From NCBI RefSeq assembly GCF_014898055.3, contig NW_023601212.1:34646329-34710328 (forward strand): a DNA stretch of 64,000 bases, read 5' to 3'. This document shows, piece by piece, positions 61,605 to 64,000 of the stretch. Numbering within the stretch: the first letter of the stretch is position 1; each line of letters starts with the position of its first letter. This stretch comes from Talpa occidentalis. Lineage: Eukaryota; Chordata; Mammalia; Eulipotyphla; Talpidae. A program made the position numbers and the translations under genes. The notes beneath the pieces were generated by a model that made no database searches, was not told where the DNA came from, and saw only the letters and a program-made list of their open reading frames with translations.

Positions 61605-62238
61605 TTTCTAATGGCAAAAGCTGCCCTGATGGTATCTTAATGAAACACTACATATATAAGAAGCATTTGCCATGTAGTCTTCTAATAATGTGCACTAAAA
61701 TTCTCTACACCAGAAATACATCAAGTTGTGTGGTAGAATTTGTGATTCACTACTTAATCCCTGCATATGTAAGAAAGCAAATTTTGTTAATACGCTGTTG
61801 ATTTAACTAGAACTTATTATTTATGCAAAATAATAAAATGTAAGAAGACTTAATAAATGCATAATTTTTCTTTTGGTATTCCCATTCATTTCTTTTCTCT
61901 TTTTTTGATGATAAAAATAATAAAATAATCAGCAATAATATAGTATGGTCCTATTTCTTCTCAAACTCTGAGGGACTGATGAATGGAAGAAAATTCCAGC
62001 AATTTATTTTAGCCCTCATTATCTTTTCCTTTTATGAAAAACAGTGGTTCCAAAATAGCTATGCCATTTCCCTCTTTATAATTCTCCAATTGCAAAATAA
62101 AATTATGGAATATTTAGTAAACTTACGAAATAAGACGTTGATTTTAAGTTGTTTTAACATGAGAAAATGTCTGAAACAGAAATTCAGTTTCAGATTATTT
62201 CTCCAATTTGCTATTTTCTACTAAATATTTCCTATTCT

Positions 62239-62508
62239 TTTTTTTTTTTTAAAGATTTATTTATTTATTTATACAAGCACTGGGTACAGTCAGAAGCGCG
62301 GGAGGGTGAGAGAACTCACCAGAGCCAGGGCAGGGAGCAGAACAGGCAGACTGACGAAGTACACTGCTGAGGGGAGCAGCGGGCGGCAGGAGAGGTCTGC
62401 GCACCATGTGGGACTCTCGCCAAGTGGCCGGGGATCGAAACAGTGCTGCAGAGGCTGCTGGCAGCTTCGCAGCCCAGCGCTGAACCGCTGTGCCACCAGG
62501 GGAGGCCC
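62239..62508 (-). mobile_element. tRNA-derived SINE, full length, younger type
   Basis: Tail TTTTTTTTTTTAAAGATTT with AAAT-type repeats (ATTTATTTATTTATAC), GC-rich body CGCGGGAGGGTGAGAG, head CCACCAGGGGAGGCCC. Exact duplication tatttcctattct at 62226-62238 and 62509-62521. Confidence 0.95.
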
Positions 62509-62907
62509 TATTTCCTATTCTGCTTAATAGCACTCACCAATGTCATTCAACAAACATCACTACAGTAAAGTCACTTACATTGGTATCTTACGTTGAAATA
62601 AATTTCTAGGTCCAAGATGAAGCTGTCCCAGCCCAAGATGAAATATTAGCAAACTGACACTTAGATAACTTGTGTCCCTATAAATGCTCTGCTGGATTCA
62701 AAATGTAGTCTGTGTGGTCAGCCAATCCCTAAACACCAAGCTAACCATGGATTCCATACCTAATTACTTGTTCCTAATTTTCTACTTTTCTCTTTCATGT
62801 TGCTTATTTTTATTCCTATAAAAATTTCTTGTCTTGTCCTATTTTATAGTTCTCCAGAGAGACTCTTGGTAAAGGAAACTGCCTACTTCATAAAGAGTTA
62901 AAGTTTA

Positions 62908-63180
62908 GGGCCTCCCCAGTGTCTCATTGGTTTGAGCACAGTGCTATGAAGCTGTCCACAGCCTCTGCAGTGCCCGTTTGATTCTCAGCTGGCCAGGGAG
63001 AGTCCCACATGGCGAGGCAGACCTCTCCTGTCCTGATGCTCCCCTCAGCAGTGTACTTCGGTCCTTCTGCCTGTTGTGCTCCCTGCTCTGTCTCTGGTGA
63101 ATTCTCTCACCCTCCTCTGCCTCTGGACTGTACCCCAGTGCTAGTATAAATAAATAATTCTTTAAAAAAATTTTAAAAAA
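62908..63180 (+). mobile_element. tRNA-derived SINE, full length
   Basis: GGGCCTCCCCAGTGTCTCATTGG head, B-box-like GTTTGATTCTC, body, AAATAATTCTTT and an A-rich tail interrupted by TTTT. Duplication aaagagttaaagttta (62892-62907) is repeated at 63178-63193, its first bases merging with the tail. Confidence 0.94.
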
Positions 63181-63193
63181 GAGTTAAAGTTTA

Positions 63194-64000
63194 TTTGTAT
63201 CAATTAAACTGTCTTTTTAAATCATTTTTAACTCTTGTATATAACAAAATGTGGTGATATTTCACATTTTTTAATTGATTGGATATTTTTAGACTCTGTT
63301 CAGATTTCAAATAGATAATGTAATTACCCAAGTCTGAAAACAAATTTTCATCTTATGTTTTGAAGTGAGGGTCCAGAAATTCTGTTAGTGCATTTAAAAA
63401 CAATTGCTGAGCTCGAACACTTTCTAGTTGGCATCTCTGGAGCTTTAAAAACAATCATAAATAATTACTACATGAAGTCACTTTTCAACTATGGAAAGTG
63501 AGGATCTTATTTTTTTTCCATAGGTATTTCTTTCTCTTGAAAGTTAATAATAATCCCTGAAACATAATAATTGTTCTAGCTAAATATGCATATTCAACAT
63601 AAACATATATTTTTGCTTCCTCCTAATAAAATCCAGAAAGAATGACAGTGTAAGGGAATAAACTATGGTTAAAAAGCCACAATAACAAAGAAATTTGAAG
63701 ATCTAAGAGCACATTGGCATTATTAACAATTAAAGGAAGAGAGAACAGATGGACATATGGTGACACCTTTAAGACTAACAGAGAAAGCTGAAAGCTGGGT
63801 GTCCATAATGGGAAAAGCAAGAATGAAGACTAATATAACAATGCTGTAAAACACCAAATATCTCAGGATTTGGAGGTGTCATGTACTTCTGAAAGCTGGC
63901 AAATAAATAACAAAGAGTGGGTCAGGCATCCAGATTCTCTGCTTAATATGACAGAAGACAGGTTGTTTACTATATGGAGGGGACAGCAATATTGTTGAGA
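63194..64000. other. Intronic sequence to window end
   Basis: No gene or repeat recognised. Confidence 0.4.

Larger units (their letters stand above)
28909..64000 (-). other. GRIA4: 3' portion of the preceding GRIA4 intron
   Basis: At least 35 kb of intron lies upstream (in gene sense) of the 185-nt exon. I looked for the preceding exon (expected to end FLYDTDR plus one base of a Gly codon) on the minus strand and did not find it, so it should lie beyond 64000. The interval holds SINEs, L1, L2, MIR and MLT1 fragments and unique sequence. The acceptor side (28911-28936) has a run of 16 T residues in gene sense just before CTCTTTCAATAG. Confidence 0.8.

Noticed and set aside
28909..64000. Search for the preceding GRIA4 exon (peptide ending FLYDTDR)
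   Set aside because: No minus-strand match was found by eye; it is probably beyond the window. A short or diverged exon could be missed, but this one is long and conserved.

Overview
This is mammalian nuclear DNA: AT-rich, intron-dominated and full of retrotransposons. It carries two short protein-coding exons with canonical splice sites, both on the minus strand. I recognise them as consecutive exons of the AMPA-type glutamate receptor gene GRIA4 (GluA4 subunit), coding part of the extracellular amino-terminal domain. Reading along the gene (minus strand, high to low coordinates), the window holds the 3' part of the intron upstream of the 185-nt exon (28909-64000), that exon (28724-28908), one complete 27.7-kb intron (1011-28723), the 54-nt exon (957-1010) and the start of the next intron (1-956). 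No other gene was recognised. No bacterial-type operon, CRISPR array, rRNA gene or true tRNA gene was seen.

The rest is intron. The largest element is a full-length but dead LINE-1 (4047-10401, minus strand, so in the same sense as GRIA4). It has a 13-bp target-site duplication (TSD), a CpG-rich 5'UTR with a YY1-like start, frameshifted ORF1 and ORF2, and a double poly(A) tail that encloses 23 bp of foreign sequence. Other L1 pieces include a 5'-inverted (twin-primed) copy at 10882-12070, a probable second inverted copy near 51 kb, a nested pile-up at 45.5-48.75 kb and several old 3' ends. A tRNA-derived SINE family of about 265 bp is present about 20 times on both strands, often with clear TSDs. 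Its tail carries AATAAA repeats and TCTT before the A-run. Older layers are L2, MIR and MaLR (MLT1-type) LTR fragments plus AT, AC and tetranucleotide microsatellites.

Organism: L2, MIR, MLT1 and L1 together with GRIA4 indicate a placental mammal. The abundant SINE is not Alu, B1/B2, the typical carnivore CAN, bat VES, horse ERE, camelid or pig PRE-1 type as I remember them. A non-primate, probably laurasiatherian species is my best inference; I cannot name it.

I see no new gene system here. The most interesting points are mechanistic: a near-seamless L1 inversion, a short putative 3' transduction, three SINE copies broken at the same head/body boundary, and inverted SINE pairs inside a transcription unit whose RNA is known to be edited by ADAR enzymes.
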